A stretch of 64,000 nucleotides of DNA from an uncultured Stenotrophomonas sp. (GTDB taxonomy: Bacteria > Pseudomonadota > Gammaproteobacteria > Xanthomonadales > Xanthomonadaceae), in assembly GCA_913775725.1 (NCBI GenBank), contig CAJYNG010000013.1, forward strand, positions 366,051 through 430,050, given 5' to 3'. The notes under the pieces were generated by a model that saw nothing but the letters and a program-made list of their open reading frames with translations, did not search any database and was not told the origin of the DNA. Positions 18,501 to 26,361 of the stretch are shown piece after piece; within the stretch, counting starts at the first letter, position 1; every line of letters begins with the position of its first letter. The position numbers were made by a program, and so were the translations under genes.

Positions 18501-18538
18501 ACGCACAAGGCCGCCCGCTTGATGCTGTAAGCCTTCAT
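15536..18538 (-). CDS. TonB-dependent receptor, Oar-like, with carboxypeptidase-regulatory domain
   Basis: A 1000-residue outer-membrane protein with a signal peptide to AFAQ (residue 29). Residues about 30-100 form a carboxypeptidase-regulatory-like beta-sandwich (VVGRLVTDSGQHLDAATVTVRN), followed by the plug (about 120-220, with IDGLNVTDFYNRVGF and TGGVINAATRSG) and a beta-barrel ending in an aromatic residue (SLNY). The architecture matches the Oar family of Xanthomonadales, often tied to uptake of peptides or other large substrates. It starts with an AGGAGAG site, 51 bp after the transglutaminase-like gene. Ligand inferred from context: muropeptides. Confidence 0.9.
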   Translation of the reverse strand: MKAYSIKRAALCVALGACLGVIAPSAFAQDGSVVGRLVTDSGQHLDAATVTVRNPATGFSRSVKADASGSYRIPQLPVGTYTLEVAVAGGAPAQVGEVTVSLGNATTVNVPVSGISTLGAVQVRAPQVISMVDVTSTDSSMNLSRQDIERLPVDQDLKSVAMLAPGVVSGKSSLGAQGISFGGSSVAENAVYIDGLNVTDFYNRVGFSSAPFAFFQEFQVKTGGYSVEFGRTTGGVINAATRSGSNDFHAGVEYTFEPRAWQSSKNDHYTADGTPYIIGSQDKHTTNRLNVWGSGALVQDRLFFFGMYEIRDNRAQYTNNDGNVFNQGSTNDPFWGGKLDWQINDNHRLSLMGFSDKDNWAYDVYGFDLAKGEPTAKTNEIYTTNGGKNWAASYNGQLTEGLSVRAMYGKNQRYASQRSMTDMECNRVVAESGLAPPGVPLGCTTNSTVQSRVDDREQARLDFEWQLGAHLLRFGVDHEKNVSTYDRYYPGPGAFYYNVYKTTPGSILENGGVVPAGTTAYVRARRNEVGGEFESTNSAYYLEDNWSVTDNLLLNLGIRMETFDNKDAEGRSYIKMDNMWAPRAGFAWDIKGDGAMKLFGNIGRYYLPVANVINIKQAGGLLDERTYYAFNGWDIREINGSRYAVPRTGAQIGPVDNSQGDGTVGDLRSEVDRDMDPVYQDELILGFQQMLNERWSYGVRGIYRKLHNAIDDMHITASAQCGNAEVGWVMANPGRKVTVWGDTNCDGTSDGWLTVDTSKEGFAQYDDKGNYIGQIGWDKPRRDYKALELQLDRGWDGKWAMNASYTLAYGRGNAEGPVNSDTDFADTGRTENFDDPWVNRGGYGYLANDRRHQFKLRGSYAITENLLVGATLDARSGGPVTGFGVGNPSGNTKPFHSYYICVQNCTSSVPSERVYEHSPRGGYGRMPWTYELGANITWNKQFGEADLKVKLSIYNLTNQQKKMSVDQEKENAIGHISDTFLWPTSFQSPRYAQLTVSLNY

Positions 18539-18589
18539 CCCCTGCTCTCTCCTGCAAGAATTGAATGGTGTGGAATGCGATGTGTCGCG

Positions 18590-20062
18590 CTAGCGTTGCC
18601 TGGCTGGCAGTACCCGCCACTGGAAGTCGTAGCTCCATTGGTCGAAGTACAGGTTGCCGCCTGCCCACTCGGCCTCGCCGCGCTGCGAGTCGACCGTTTC
18701 CGAGCGGAAGTGCTGCTTGGCCGGCACGAAGGGCTGGCCGAAATCGTCGTTGAAGGCGATGCGGTAGCCGTCGAGGCCACCCAGATAGAAATCGCGCAAT
18801 GCAGGCACATCGCTGGCCAGCGCGCCGGTGGTCACGTCCATTGGCAGCCACCCATACGGCGCCAGGTAGACCTGCCCCCAGTCATGCAGGTTGTTGTAGC
18901 CGCTGCCATCGTCGGAGAACACCATGCCCGACTGCCAGCGCGCGGGAATGCCGTTCATGCGTAGCAATGCGATCAGCAGCAGGGTCTGCTGGCCGCAGTC
19001 GGCATGGCCAGCGCGCAGGGCGTAATCGCTGATGTTGCTGAGCGTGGAGTATTCGCGCGCACCGGCCCATGGAATGCGATCCACGGCAGCAAACAGCTTG
19101 CGCACTACTTCATACGGGCGTGTCTCGCCCTGCAGCACCTGGTCGGAGAACAGCTTCAGCGCAGGGGTGAAGCGCACATGCGGCAGCTGCTCGGCCAGGT
19201 AGGGCTTCAAGGCCGGATCGGCCGGGGTCGGTTGCACCTTGGCCGGATCGATCGCGGTATGCCGGGCGAAGATCGTGACCGCGTAGCGGACCTCGAAGCG
19301 GGTTGGCTGTCCCGCCACTGCTTTGGCTTCCAGGTAGGCGGTACGCTGCAAGGTACTGGCCGGAGCCACACGTGCCTTGCCCGGCGCGCTGCCCAGCCAC
19401 TGCACCTGCTCCTGCTGGCCCGGAATCTCGCGCGGGTACGGAATCCAGGCACGTACGGTTTCGCCGGCCGGCACGGCATCGGCTTTCACCGTGAGCGACT
19501 GGGTGAATTCAATGCGCTGCGGCAGTACCGACGCCTGCCCACTCTGTTCGGCTGCGGCAACCACGCGCGCATGGTGTGCATTGAGCACCTCGTTCGGGCC
19601 CGGCGGTGACATCGGTGTATCCGCGCGGCGGCGTGCGCGCGCTTCGTCGCTGAGCAGGAACAGGTTTGACGGTGCGCGCTTGAAATACCAACGCGTGCCA
19701 TCGATATCGAGATGCTCGATCAGGCCAAGCTGATCCCAGCGCGCGAATTCCTCGTCGGTCAGATTGGGAATCCAGCGACGCACGGCAGACTTGGCGGCGG
19801 TTTCGTCGAGGGAAAAATCCAGGCGGATGCGGCGCATGCGCTCGCGCTGGAACGCGCCTTCGGCAGCATCGCTCCCGGTCGCCAGCAGCGCATCGGCGTC
19901 GCTGAAGCGGCCGCTGTCGATCAGGTCAATCACCTGCATTTCGCGCGCACGCTGCTGGCTGCTGCGCCCGTCTGCCGCCTGCGTGGCCGACACCCACAGC
20001 AGCAGCGCGGCACACAGGCCGGCAGCAGCAGGCAGACGCGGTTTGCGAACGACAGACTCCAC
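18590..20062 (-). CDS. Transglutaminase-like periplasmic protein
   Basis: The 490-residue protein has a C-terminal transglutaminase-like domain with an intact Cys-His-Asp triad: HADCGQQT (Cys356), NLHDWGQVY (His393) and PMDVTTG (Asp409). The N-terminal half is a mixed region as in other secreted papain-fold proteins. GTG at 20062 is preferred to the ATG at 20104 because GGGGAAG lies 7 nt before it and a signal peptide follows (to TQAAD). Such enzymes act as peptidases or crosslinkers. As first gene of the leftward operon it may trim imported or extracellular peptides; this is inference. Confidence 0.88.
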   Translation of the reverse strand: MESVVRKPRLPAAAGLCAALLLWVSATQAADGRSSQQRAREMQVIDLIDSGRFSDADALLATGSDAAEGAFQRERMRRIRLDFSLDETAAKSAVRRWIPNLTDEEFARWDQLGLIEHLDIDGTRWYFKRAPSNLFLLSDEARARRRADTPMSPPGPNEVLNAHHARVVAAAEQSGQASVLPQRIEFTQSLTVKADAVPAGETVRAWIPYPREIPGQQEQVQWLGSAPGKARVAPASTLQRTAYLEAKAVAGQPTRFEVRYAVTIFARHTAIDPAKVQPTPADPALKPYLAEQLPHVRFTPALKLFSDQVLQGETRPYEVVRKLFAAVDRIPWAGAREYSTLSNISDYALRAGHADCGQQTLLLIALLRMNGIPARWQSGMVFSDDGSGYNNLHDWGQVYLAPYGWLPMDVTTGALASDVPALRDFYLGGLDGYRIAFNDDFGQPFVPAKQHFRSETVDSQRGEAEWAGGNLYFDQWSYDFQWRVLPARQR

Positions 20063-20126
20063 AGCGACACTTCCCCAGCGCGGGTGGTAACGGCTGTGTA
20101 ACACGGGCCGGGATGCCGGTCAATAA

Positions 20127-20159
20127 TTTATTCTTGATTTCGAAGCCGAAAGGAATAAA
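20127..20159. promoter_or_regulatory. Nested inverted repeat between the divergent muropeptide genes
   Basis: TTTATTC (20127-20133) and GAATAAA (20153-20159) are perfect inverted copies and enclose TTTCG/CGAAA (20138-20142, 20147-20151). The segment is A/T-rich amid GC-rich DNA and lies in the 132-bp gap between the two divergent starts. It could be the operator of the RpiR-type regulator encoded at 23327 or a promoter region. No binding evidence exists. Confidence 0.4.
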
Positions 20160-20194
20160 TATTCCAGAAGGCATTCGAGGAGGGTGTGCACCGC

Positions 20195-21634
20195 ATGAGC
20201 CTGGCTTCCCGCGAACCGCGCCGGCGTTGGCCGCGCCGGCTGACCCTGGCCCTGTGCCTGCTGGCCGCGCCGGCCTTCGCACAGGCTGCCCCGGCACCCG
20301 ATCCCGGCGCACCGCTGCCCTATGTGATCGGCCTGCACGAGGCCTACCTCACACCGCAGTACTGGGCCGCGCGCCTGGACAACGCTGATGCGCCGATTCT
20401 GGACCGCGCACAGATCGAGGCACAGAACGCGCGGATGCGGGCGCAGGACAGCCACATCCAGAACATCGCCGCACTGCCCGCCCAGCTTGATGCGGCGACG
20501 GTGCGTGCCAGCATCGCCGCGCTGTCGAGCTGGCCCACGCGTGCCCTTTACAACGACAAGGGCCAGGCGATCGCGCCCGCGCTGCGCAGCGCGATCGAAG
20601 CCAACCTCGGCCTCGATGCGATTCCCGCCCAGACGGCACCGGCCTACGGGCTGGTGGTGAAGCGCGCGGCACTGCGCACCTTCCCCACCCGCGAGCGCGT
20701 CTTCAGCAGCGTCGGCGACACCGACATCGACCGCTTCCAGGAATCGGCACTGTTCCCCGGTGACAAGGTCGCAATGGTCCATCGCAGTGCCGACGGCCGC
20801 TGGCTGTTCGTGCACAGCGAGCGCTACAGCGCATGGATCGAGGCCGATGCCATCGCCAGCGGCGACAAGGCCACGGTGCTCGGCTACGGCGCGAAGGGGC
20901 CGCACCGGATCGTCACCGGCGCCACCGCACAGACCGTCTACAGCCCGGAAGAACCGCGTGTCTCGCGCCTGCAGCTGGACATGGGCGTGCGCCTGCCGGT
21001 GCTGGCCGACTGGCCCGCCGCCGAACCGGTGAACGGCCAGCAGGCGCATGCCTCGTGGGTGGTGCAGCTGCCGGTGCGCGAAACCGATGGCCGCCTGAAA
21101 CTGGTGCCGGCGCTGCTGCCGCGCTCGCAGGACACCGCCGCCGACTACCTGCCGCTGACCCCGCGTCTGCTGCTGCAGCAGGCCTTCAAGTTCCTCGGCG
21201 AGCGCTACGGATGGGGCCACGACTACGACACCCGCGACTGCAGCGGTTTCGTTTCCGAGATCTACCGCAGCTTCGGCGTGTTGCTGCCGCGCAATACCAG
21301 TGCACAGGCGATCAGCCCGGCGCTGGACCGCCTGCCCTTCACCGACAAGGTTGGCAAGGCCGTGCGCGACCGTGCGGTCACCGACCTGCAGGTGGGCGAC
21401 CTCGTCTACATTCCCGGGCACGTGATGATGGCCATCGGCCATGTCGACGGCCGCACCTGGGTCATCCACGATACGGCGGGCGGCAGCTGGTTCGGTGCCG
21501 ACGGCACGCGCGTACAGGCCCACCTCAATGGTGTTTCGGTCACGCCGCTGGAGCCGATGATGGCCAGCGATACCGTCCGCTACATCGACCGCATCACCAA
21601 CATCCAGCGCCTGCGGACCAAGACTCCTGAATGA
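20195..21634 (+). CDS. SH3-domain NlpC/P60 endopeptidase (YkfC-like)
   Basis: A 479-residue secreted cysteine peptidase with a signal peptide to FAQAA (residue about 31), SH3-like regions (about 140-300) and a C-terminal NlpC/P60 domain. Catalytic residues are Cys349 (TRDCSGFVSEIY), His409 (IPGHVMMAIG) and His425 (VIHDTAGG). The family cleaves gamma-D-Glu to diaminopimelate or lysine bonds in peptidoglycan peptides, giving L-Ala-D-Glu. ATG at 20195 sits 11 nt after AGGAGG; a GTG at 20186 is too close. The stop overlaps the epimerase start (ATGA), like the ykfC-ykfB pair of Bacillus. Confidence 0.92.
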   Translation: MSLASREPRRRWPRRLTLALCLLAAPAFAQAAPAPDPGAPLPYVIGLHEAYLTPQYWAARLDNADAPILDRAQIEAQNARMRAQDSHIQNIAALPAQLDAATVRASIAALSSWPTRALYNDKGQAIAPALRSAIEANLGLDAIPAQTAPAYGLVVKRAALRTFPTRERVFSSVGDTDIDRFQESALFPGDKVAMVHRSADGRWLFVHSERYSAWIEADAIASGDKATVLGYGAKGPHRIVTGATAQTVYSPEEPRVSRLQLDMGVRLPVLADWPAAEPVNGQQAHASWVVQLPVRETDGRLKLVPALLPRSQDTAADYLPLTPRLLLQQAFKFLGERYGWGHDYDTRDCSGFVSEIYRSFGVLLPRNTSAQAISPALDRLPFTDKVGKAVRDRAVTDLQVGDLVYIPGHVMMAIGHVDGRTWVIHDTAGGSWFGADGTRVQAHLNGVSVTPLEPMMASDTVRYIDRITNIQRLRTKTPE

Positions 21635-22725
21635 AGATCACCGCCATCGAACTGGGCATGCTGCGCGTGCCGCTGAAGACGCCGTTCAAGACCGCTCTGC
21701 GCACGGTGGAAACCGTGGAAGACGTGGTGGTGCTGATCCGCACCGACACCGGCAACACCGGTTACGGTGAAGCCCCGGCCACTGCGGTGATCACCGGCGA
21801 TACGCACGGCTCGATCATCGAAGCGATCCGCCACTTCATCGCCCCGCGCCTGATCGGCCAGGACGTGGTCAACCTCAACCATCTGTGCACGCTGGTGCAG
21901 ACCGCGATGGAGCGCAACACCAGCGCCAAGGCCGCGGTGGAAATCGCGCTGTACGACCTGTGGGCGCAGCTGCACGGTGCGCCGCTGTACCAGATGCTGG
22001 GCGGCGGCGACCCGGTGATCACCACCGACATCACCATCAGCGTGGACTACATCGACAAGATGGTGGCCGACTCGCTGTCGGCGATCGACCGCGGCTTCGA
22101 GTCGCTGAAGATCAAGGTCGGCAAGGACATCGGCCTGGACATTGAACGGGTCAAGGCGATCCACGCCGCCGTCGAGGGCCGCGCCCTGCTGCGGCTGGAT
22201 GCCAACCAGGGCTGGACCGCCAAGCAGGCGGTGCATGCGATGCGCACGCTGGAAGAAGCAGGCGTAGTACTGGAATTGCTGGAGCAGCCGGTGAAGGCCG
22301 CCGACATCAGTGGCCTGAAATACGTCACCGACCGCGTCAACACGCCGGTGATGGCCGACGAAAGCGTGTTCAGCCCCAGCCAGGTGATGGACCTGATCCA
22401 ACAGCGCGCGGCCGACATCATCAACATCAAGCTGATGAAGACCGGCGGCCTGTCCAACGCCATCCGCATCGCCGACATCGCCGGCATCTACGGCGTGCCG
22501 TGCATGATCGGCTGCATGATCGAATCGAGCATCAGCGTGGCTGCCGCCGTGCACCTTGCTGTTGCCAAGAGCGATGTGATCACCAAGGTCGACCTGGACG
22601 GCCCGTCGCTGGGCCAGTTCGACCCGGTCAGCGGCGGCGTACATTTCAACGAATCGGAGATCAGCATCAGCGATGTGCCGGGGTTGGGCATCACCGAAGT
22701 GCGTGGGCTGGAGATGCTGGGTTGA
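21631..22725 (+). CDS. L-Ala-D/L-Glu dipeptide epimerase (enolase superfamily)
   Basis: The 364-residue cytoplasmic enzyme belongs to the muconate-lactonizing branch of the enolase superfamily. It carries the KIK motif (Lys160, Lys162), RLDANQGW, a LLEQPV glutamate, MADES and INIKLMK (Lys267). Lys162 and Lys267 sit where I recall the two catalytic lysines of Bacillus YkfB (162, 268). It epimerises L-Ala-D-Glu to L-Ala-L-Glu, so that ordinary peptidases can use it. Translation is coupled to the NlpC/P60 gene by a 4-bp overlap, which supports a shared pathway. Confidence 0.93.
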   Translation: MKITAIELGMLRVPLKTPFKTALRTVETVEDVVVLIRTDTGNTGYGEAPATAVITGDTHGSIIEAIRHFIAPRLIGQDVVNLNHLCTLVQTAMERNTSAKAAVEIALYDLWAQLHGAPLYQMLGGGDPVITTDITISVDYIDKMVADSLSAIDRGFESLKIKVGKDIGLDIERVKAIHAAVEGRALLRLDANQGWTAKQAVHAMRTLEEAGVVLELLEQPVKAADISGLKYVTDRVNTPVMADESVFSPSQVMDLIQQRAADIINIKLMKTGGLSNAIRIADIAGIYGVPCMIGCMIESSISVAAAVHLAVAKSDVITKVDLDGPSLGQFDPVSGGVHFNESEISISDVPGLGITEVRGLEMLG

Positions 22726-22772
22726 TCTCTGCCTTGCGGCTGGCCTTGCGTGCCACTGACGTTGGGTCGGGC

Positions 22773-22905
22773 GTTACTTTTCTTTTCGCGAAAAGAAAAG
22801 TAACCAAAAGAAACGCTCCGCCGGCCGCGAGCCGACGTGCTGCGCACGTCGGTGCCCTGCGCTCCTCGGCCCGTCGAGGGACGGCGTGGAACTCGCTACG
22901 CTCAG
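22773..22905. repeat. Perfect 32-nt palindrome with attached dispersed repeat
   Basis: A perfect palindrome of 16-nt half-sites (GTTACTTTTCTTTTCG and its complement) spans 22773-22804. It is followed by AACCAAAAGAAACGCTCC, a GCCGACGTGC/GCACGTCGG hairpin and CCCGTCGAGGGACGGCGTGG. I recall similar blocks dispersed between genes in Xanthomonadaceae and pseudomonads. With copy C of the branched palindrome it accounts for most of the 601-bp gap before the RpiR gene. Confidence 0.65.
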
Positions 22906-23081
22906 ACACCCGCGCCTCTTCGCCCTCGCCGGACCTGCGGTGCTCGGCTCGCTTGAAGGCGGACTCAACGTCAAAGGCAACAACTGCATCCCGTGGATCC
23001 ACTACATGCGTGGATGCTTTTGCGCTTGCTTCTGCTCTACCCCGTATCCCCTTCGCGGCTGGCACGCGCGCGATCTGTCCG

Positions 23082-23265
23082 GGGTCGGGCGGGTGGGGTT
23101 TGCAGGGGTGTCCGCGCCATGGGCCCGAGGCATGCCTCGGGCGGGTTGGGCAGGACGCCCAACCCCGGTCTTGCCGTTTGCGCAGGACAGCGCAAACGAG
23201 CAAGCGCGGCCAAGCCTCCATGGACGGATTCACGGCGTCCCCTGCAAACCCCACGCGTCCGACCC
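23082..23265. repeat. Composite branched palindrome, copy C (expanded)
   Basis: Arms 23082-23108 and 23239-23265 (27 nt) match inverted at 25 positions. The interior keeps the TGTCCGCG and CCAAGCCTCCATGGACGG core ends of copies A and B, but the middle is replaced by three further hairpins: 23124-23141 (CCCGAGG/CCTCGGG), 23143-23165 (GGGTTGGGC/GCCCAACCC, loop AGGAC) and 23075-independent 23170-23204 (CTTGC-CGTTTGCGC with loop AGGACA). It ends 62 bp before the RpiR start codon. Confidence 0.8.
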
Positions 23266-23326
23266 ACTCCATGACACGCTCTACGCTGCCAACCGCAACG
23301 CGCCTACACATGCCCGGACACCCCGC

Positions 23327-24175
23327 ATGCCGCCCCTGCTGAAGATCCGTTCCGAGCGCGGGCAGATGTCGGCCATCGAGCGCCGCATCGCCGACTTCAT
23401 CCTCGACAACGCCCACCTGCTGCGCGACTACTCGTCCCAACAGCTGGCCAGCGCGCTGGGCATCAGCCAGTCCAGCGTGGTGAAGTTCAGCCAGAAACTC
23501 GGTTTCAAGGGCTACCCGGACCTGAAGTACTCCATCGGCCAGGACGTGGCCCGTGCTGGCGCGGACCCGCAACAGGCGCCCAACGAGCCCGACAGCGGCG
23601 ATGACTACCTGCGCCTGGGTGAGGCCCTGCGCCGCAGCAAGGCGCAGGCCGAAGAGGAAACCCGACAGGCCAATCCACGAGAGGAAATCGAGCGCATCGT
23701 GCAGCTGCTCGACGGCGCACCGAAGCTGTTCGTCCATGGCCTGGGTGACGATGGCTTGTTCGCCCGCGAGTTCGCCATGCGGCTGTCGCTGCTCGGCCTG
23801 CTGGTGGTGCCGCATACCGATCCGATCCTGATGCTGGCCAACCTGTCGGCCGCGCGCCCGGGCGATGCGCTGTTGATGTTCTCCGAGTTCGGCAACCTGC
23901 CCCAGCTTTCGCAGCTGTCACGGCAGTTCCAGGACATGGGGGGCAAGGTGATTTCCATCACCCGCCACACCGCCAACCCGCTGCGCGCGCATGCTGATGC
24001 GGCACTGGCGGTGTGCGCGCACGACCGCACGCCGCAGGTCGCGCAGCTGCTGTACCGTAGCGCCATGCACGCCCTGCTCGATTTCCTGTTCGTGCTGCTC
24101 TGCCATACCAATCCGGATCGCCAGCAGCAGCTGGCGGTGAACCTGGAGCGGATCGACCACCTGCTGGATTCCTGA
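23327..24175 (+). CDS. RpiR/MurR-family transcriptional regulator
   Basis: The 282-residue protein has an N-terminal RpiR helix-turn-helix (residues about 1-77: AIERRIADFILDN, YSSQQLASALGISQSSVVKFSQKLGFKGYPDLK) and a C-terminal SIS sugar-phosphate-binding domain (about 125-265: KLFVHGLGDDGLFAREFAMRL, GDALLMFSEFGNLPQ). MurR, the best-known relative, responds to MurNAc-6-phosphate. The context suggests control of peptidoglycan-peptide genes. The open frame reaches back to 22886, but that part reads through repeats, so ATG at 23327 is used. It begins a three-gene run with the next two genes. Confidence 0.9.
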   Translation: MPPLLKIRSERGQMSAIERRIADFILDNAHLLRDYSSQQLASALGISQSSVVKFSQKLGFKGYPDLKYSIGQDVARAGADPQQAPNEPDSGDDYLRLGEALRRSKAQAEEETRQANPREEIERIVQLLDGAPKLFVHGLGDDGLFAREFAMRLSLLGLLVVPHTDPILMLANLSAARPGDALLMFSEFGNLPQLSQLSRQFQDMGGKVISITRHTANPLRAHADAALAVCAHDRTPQVAQLLYRSAMHALLDFLFVLLCHTNPDRQQQLAVNLERIDHLLDS

Positions 24176-24190
24176 CCGGAGCGCATGTTG

Positions 24191-24952
24191 ATGAGATCGC
24201 TGGTCCGACTTGCCACCACTGCACTGCTGCTTGCTGCGGCAGTGTCCGTTCACGCGGCGCCGCTGGATGGCGCGCGCCAGCTGATCGTGGTCACCAGCGA
24301 TGGCTGGGACAGCACCCAGGGGCAATTGCAGGCCTATGTGCGCGACGGCAAGGGCTGGCACACGCACGGACAGGCGTTCCCGGTGGCGCTTGGCCGCACC
24401 GGCAGTGCCTGGGGCCTGGGCCTGCACCCGGCGCAGGCCGACGGTCCACAGAAGCAGGAAGGCGATGGCCGCAGCCCGGCGGGTGTATTCGCGCTCGGCA
24501 GTGCGTTCGGCTATGCCGTCACCCGCCCCGGCACCGCGATGCCCTACCAGCCAATGCTGGACAGCAGCTACTGCATGGACGTACCCGGTTCGCCGTTCTA
24601 CAACCGCATCGTCGATGAGAAGAAGATCGGCAGTGCAGCGGTCAAAGGCTCCACCGAGCCGATGCGGCTGGACCTGCACAACAAAGGTGACGTGCGCTAC
24701 CAGGAAGGCTTCGTCATCGCCCACAACCCGGACAACCAGCCCGGCAAGGGCAGCTGCATCTTCGCCCATCTGTGGCGCCAGCCGGGTGAGGCCACTGCCG
24801 GCTGCACCGCCATGCCACAGGAACGCATGCAGGCGCTGATGAACTGGCTGCGCCCGCAGGACGCGCCGCGCTTCGTGCTGCTGCCGCGTGCCGAGTACAC
24901 GCGTCTGCAGGCCCAGTGGCAGCTGCCCGCGTTGAGCGGAGACGCCCGTTGA
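24191..24952 (+). CDS. L,D-transpeptidase-like (YkuD-fold) periplasmic protein
   Basis: About 253 residues with a signal peptide to VHAA. The YkuD signature is degenerate but present: an upstream histidine in IFAHLWRQ and the nucleophile segment TAGCTAMP (Cys), in place of the usual HGC-N. The family crosslinks or cleaves peptidoglycan tetrapeptides, and some members act as L,D-carboxypeptidases. ATG at 24191 is 9 nt after GGAG; an ATG at 24185 is only 3 nt away. Ten to sixteen bp separate it from the RpiR gene, and its stop overlaps the permease start, indicating one operon. Confidence 0.85.
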   Translation: MRSLVRLATTALLLAAAVSVHAAPLDGARQLIVVTSDGWDSTQGQLQAYVRDGKGWHTHGQAFPVALGRTGSAWGLGLHPAQADGPQKQEGDGRSPAGVFALGSAFGYAVTRPGTAMPYQPMLDSSYCMDVPGSPFYNRIVDEKKIGSAAVKGSTEPMRLDLHNKGDVRYQEGFVIAHNPDNQPGKGSCIFAHLWRQPGEATAGCTAMPQERMQALMNWLRPQDAPRFVLLPRAEYTRLQAQWQLPALSGDAR

Positions 24953-26250
24953 GCGCGCAGGACGAACCGCAGCTGCAGCGCGCGGTCAGCCGCTGGCAGA
25001 TCGTCGGCCTGTCGATCAACGATGTGATCGGCAGTGGCATCTACCTGCTGCCGGCCGCCACCGTCGCCCTGCTTGGCCCCTTCAGCCTGTGGGGCGTGGT
25101 TGCCGCCGGCATCGTCGTGGCGCTGCTGGTGCTGTGCTACGCGCAGGCCGCCAGCTATTTCGACGAGCCCGGTGGCAGCTACCTGTATGCCCGCGAGGCC
25201 TTCGGGCGCTTCGCCGGGTTCGAGATCGGCTGGATGATCTGGCTGACTCGCATCAGCTCGGCGGCCGCACTCAGCAACGCGCTGGCCGATGCAGTCGCAC
25301 GCTTCTGGCCGTGGGCCGGCGCCGGCATGGGCCGCATCGTGGTGATCGTGGTGTCGCTGGGCTTCCTCACCGGCGTCAACATCATTGGCGTGCGCTCGGC
25401 CGCGCGCACCGGCGTGGTGCTGGTGATCGGCAAGATGCTGCCGCTTCTGTTGTTCGTGGCCATCGGTGCGTTCTACATCGACCCACAGCTGGCCTTCTCC
25501 GGCCAGCGCCCGGACCCGCATGACCTGCAGCGCATGGGTGAAGCCGCCTTGCTGCTGCTGTACGCCTACGCGGGTTTCGAGAACATCCCGGCTGCTGCGG
25601 GCGAGTACCGCAATCCGCGCCGCGACATTCCGTTCGCCCTGATCACCATGATCATCACCGTCACCGTCATCTACGGCGCGGTGCAGGTGGTGGCGCAGGG
25701 CACGCTGGCCAGCCTGCCCAGCTCGGCCACGCCGCTGGCCGATGCCGCCGCCGGCTTTGGCGGCGAGGCCCTGGCGCTGATCCTCACCATCGGCGCGACC
25801 ATCTCCATCCTCGGTACCAACAGCAACACGATGATGATGGGCCCCCGCTTCCTGTTCGCACTGGCCCGCGACGGCTACGGGCCGAAGATCCTGGCGCAGG
25901 TGCATCCACGCTTCCATACCCCGGCCGCGTCGATCCTGTGCCAGGGCCTGATCGCGCTCGGCCTGGCCCTGTCCGGTTCGTTCGTGCAGCTGGCCCTGCT
26001 GTCGATGACCACGCGCCTGTTCGCCTACATCGGCACTGCCGCGGCCGTCCTAGTACTGGCCAAGCGCTATGCCGATCGCCCCGGCGCGTTGAAGCTGCCG
26101 GGCGGTCCACTGATTCCGGTATTGGCGCTGCTGCTGTGCGTTGCCCTGTTCGCCAGTGCCAGCTGGCAGAACATTGCCGCTGCGCTGGTCGCGTTCGCCA
26201 TCGGCGCGGTGATCTACAAGCTGCCGCGCAAGGATGCCGACACCGGATGA
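24949..26250 (+). CDS. APC-family amino acid permease
   Basis: The 433-residue inner-membrane protein has about 12 hydrophobic helices and the APC N-terminal motif SINDVIGSGIYLLPA. It would move amino acids or small peptide products across the inner membrane. TTG at 24949 overlaps the preceding stop (TTGA) and has GGAG 7 nt upstream; an upstream in-frame start at 24916 would lie inside the previous gene. Translational coupling to the L,D-transpeptidase-like gene ties it to the peptidoglycan locus. Substrate (for example alanine or glutamate) is unknown. Confidence 0.9.
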   Translation: MSAQDEPQLQRAVSRWQIVGLSINDVIGSGIYLLPAATVALLGPFSLWGVVAAGIVVALLVLCYAQAASYFDEPGGSYLYAREAFGRFAGFEIGWMIWLTRISSAAALSNALADAVARFWPWAGAGMGRIVVIVVSLGFLTGVNIIGVRSAARTGVVLVIGKMLPLLLFVAIGAFYIDPQLAFSGQRPDPHDLQRMGEAALLLLYAYAGFENIPAAAGEYRNPRRDIPFALITMIITVTVIYGAVQVVAQGTLASLPSSATPLADAAAGFGGEALALILTIGATISILGTNSNTMMMGPRFLFALARDGYGPKILAQVHPRFHTPAASILCQGLIALGLALSGSFVQLALLSMTTRLFAYIGTAAAVLVLAKRYADRPGALKLPGGPLIPVLALLLCVALFASASWQNIAAALVAFAIGAVIYKLPRKDADTG

Positions 26251-26361
26251 TCGGTAACGCCGGGGCATGCCCGGCGGATTGATCTGGCAATCACGCTGCC
26301 GGACCGGGCCGTTAACCGCCACGCAGGCACGATCAGGCTTCGTCAACAACGGAGCCCTTCC

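Noticed and set aside
22886-23326. N-terminal extension of the RpiR-type regulator frame
   Set aside because: The extension is translated repeat DNA (composite palindrome C and others). The family N-terminus begins at 23327.
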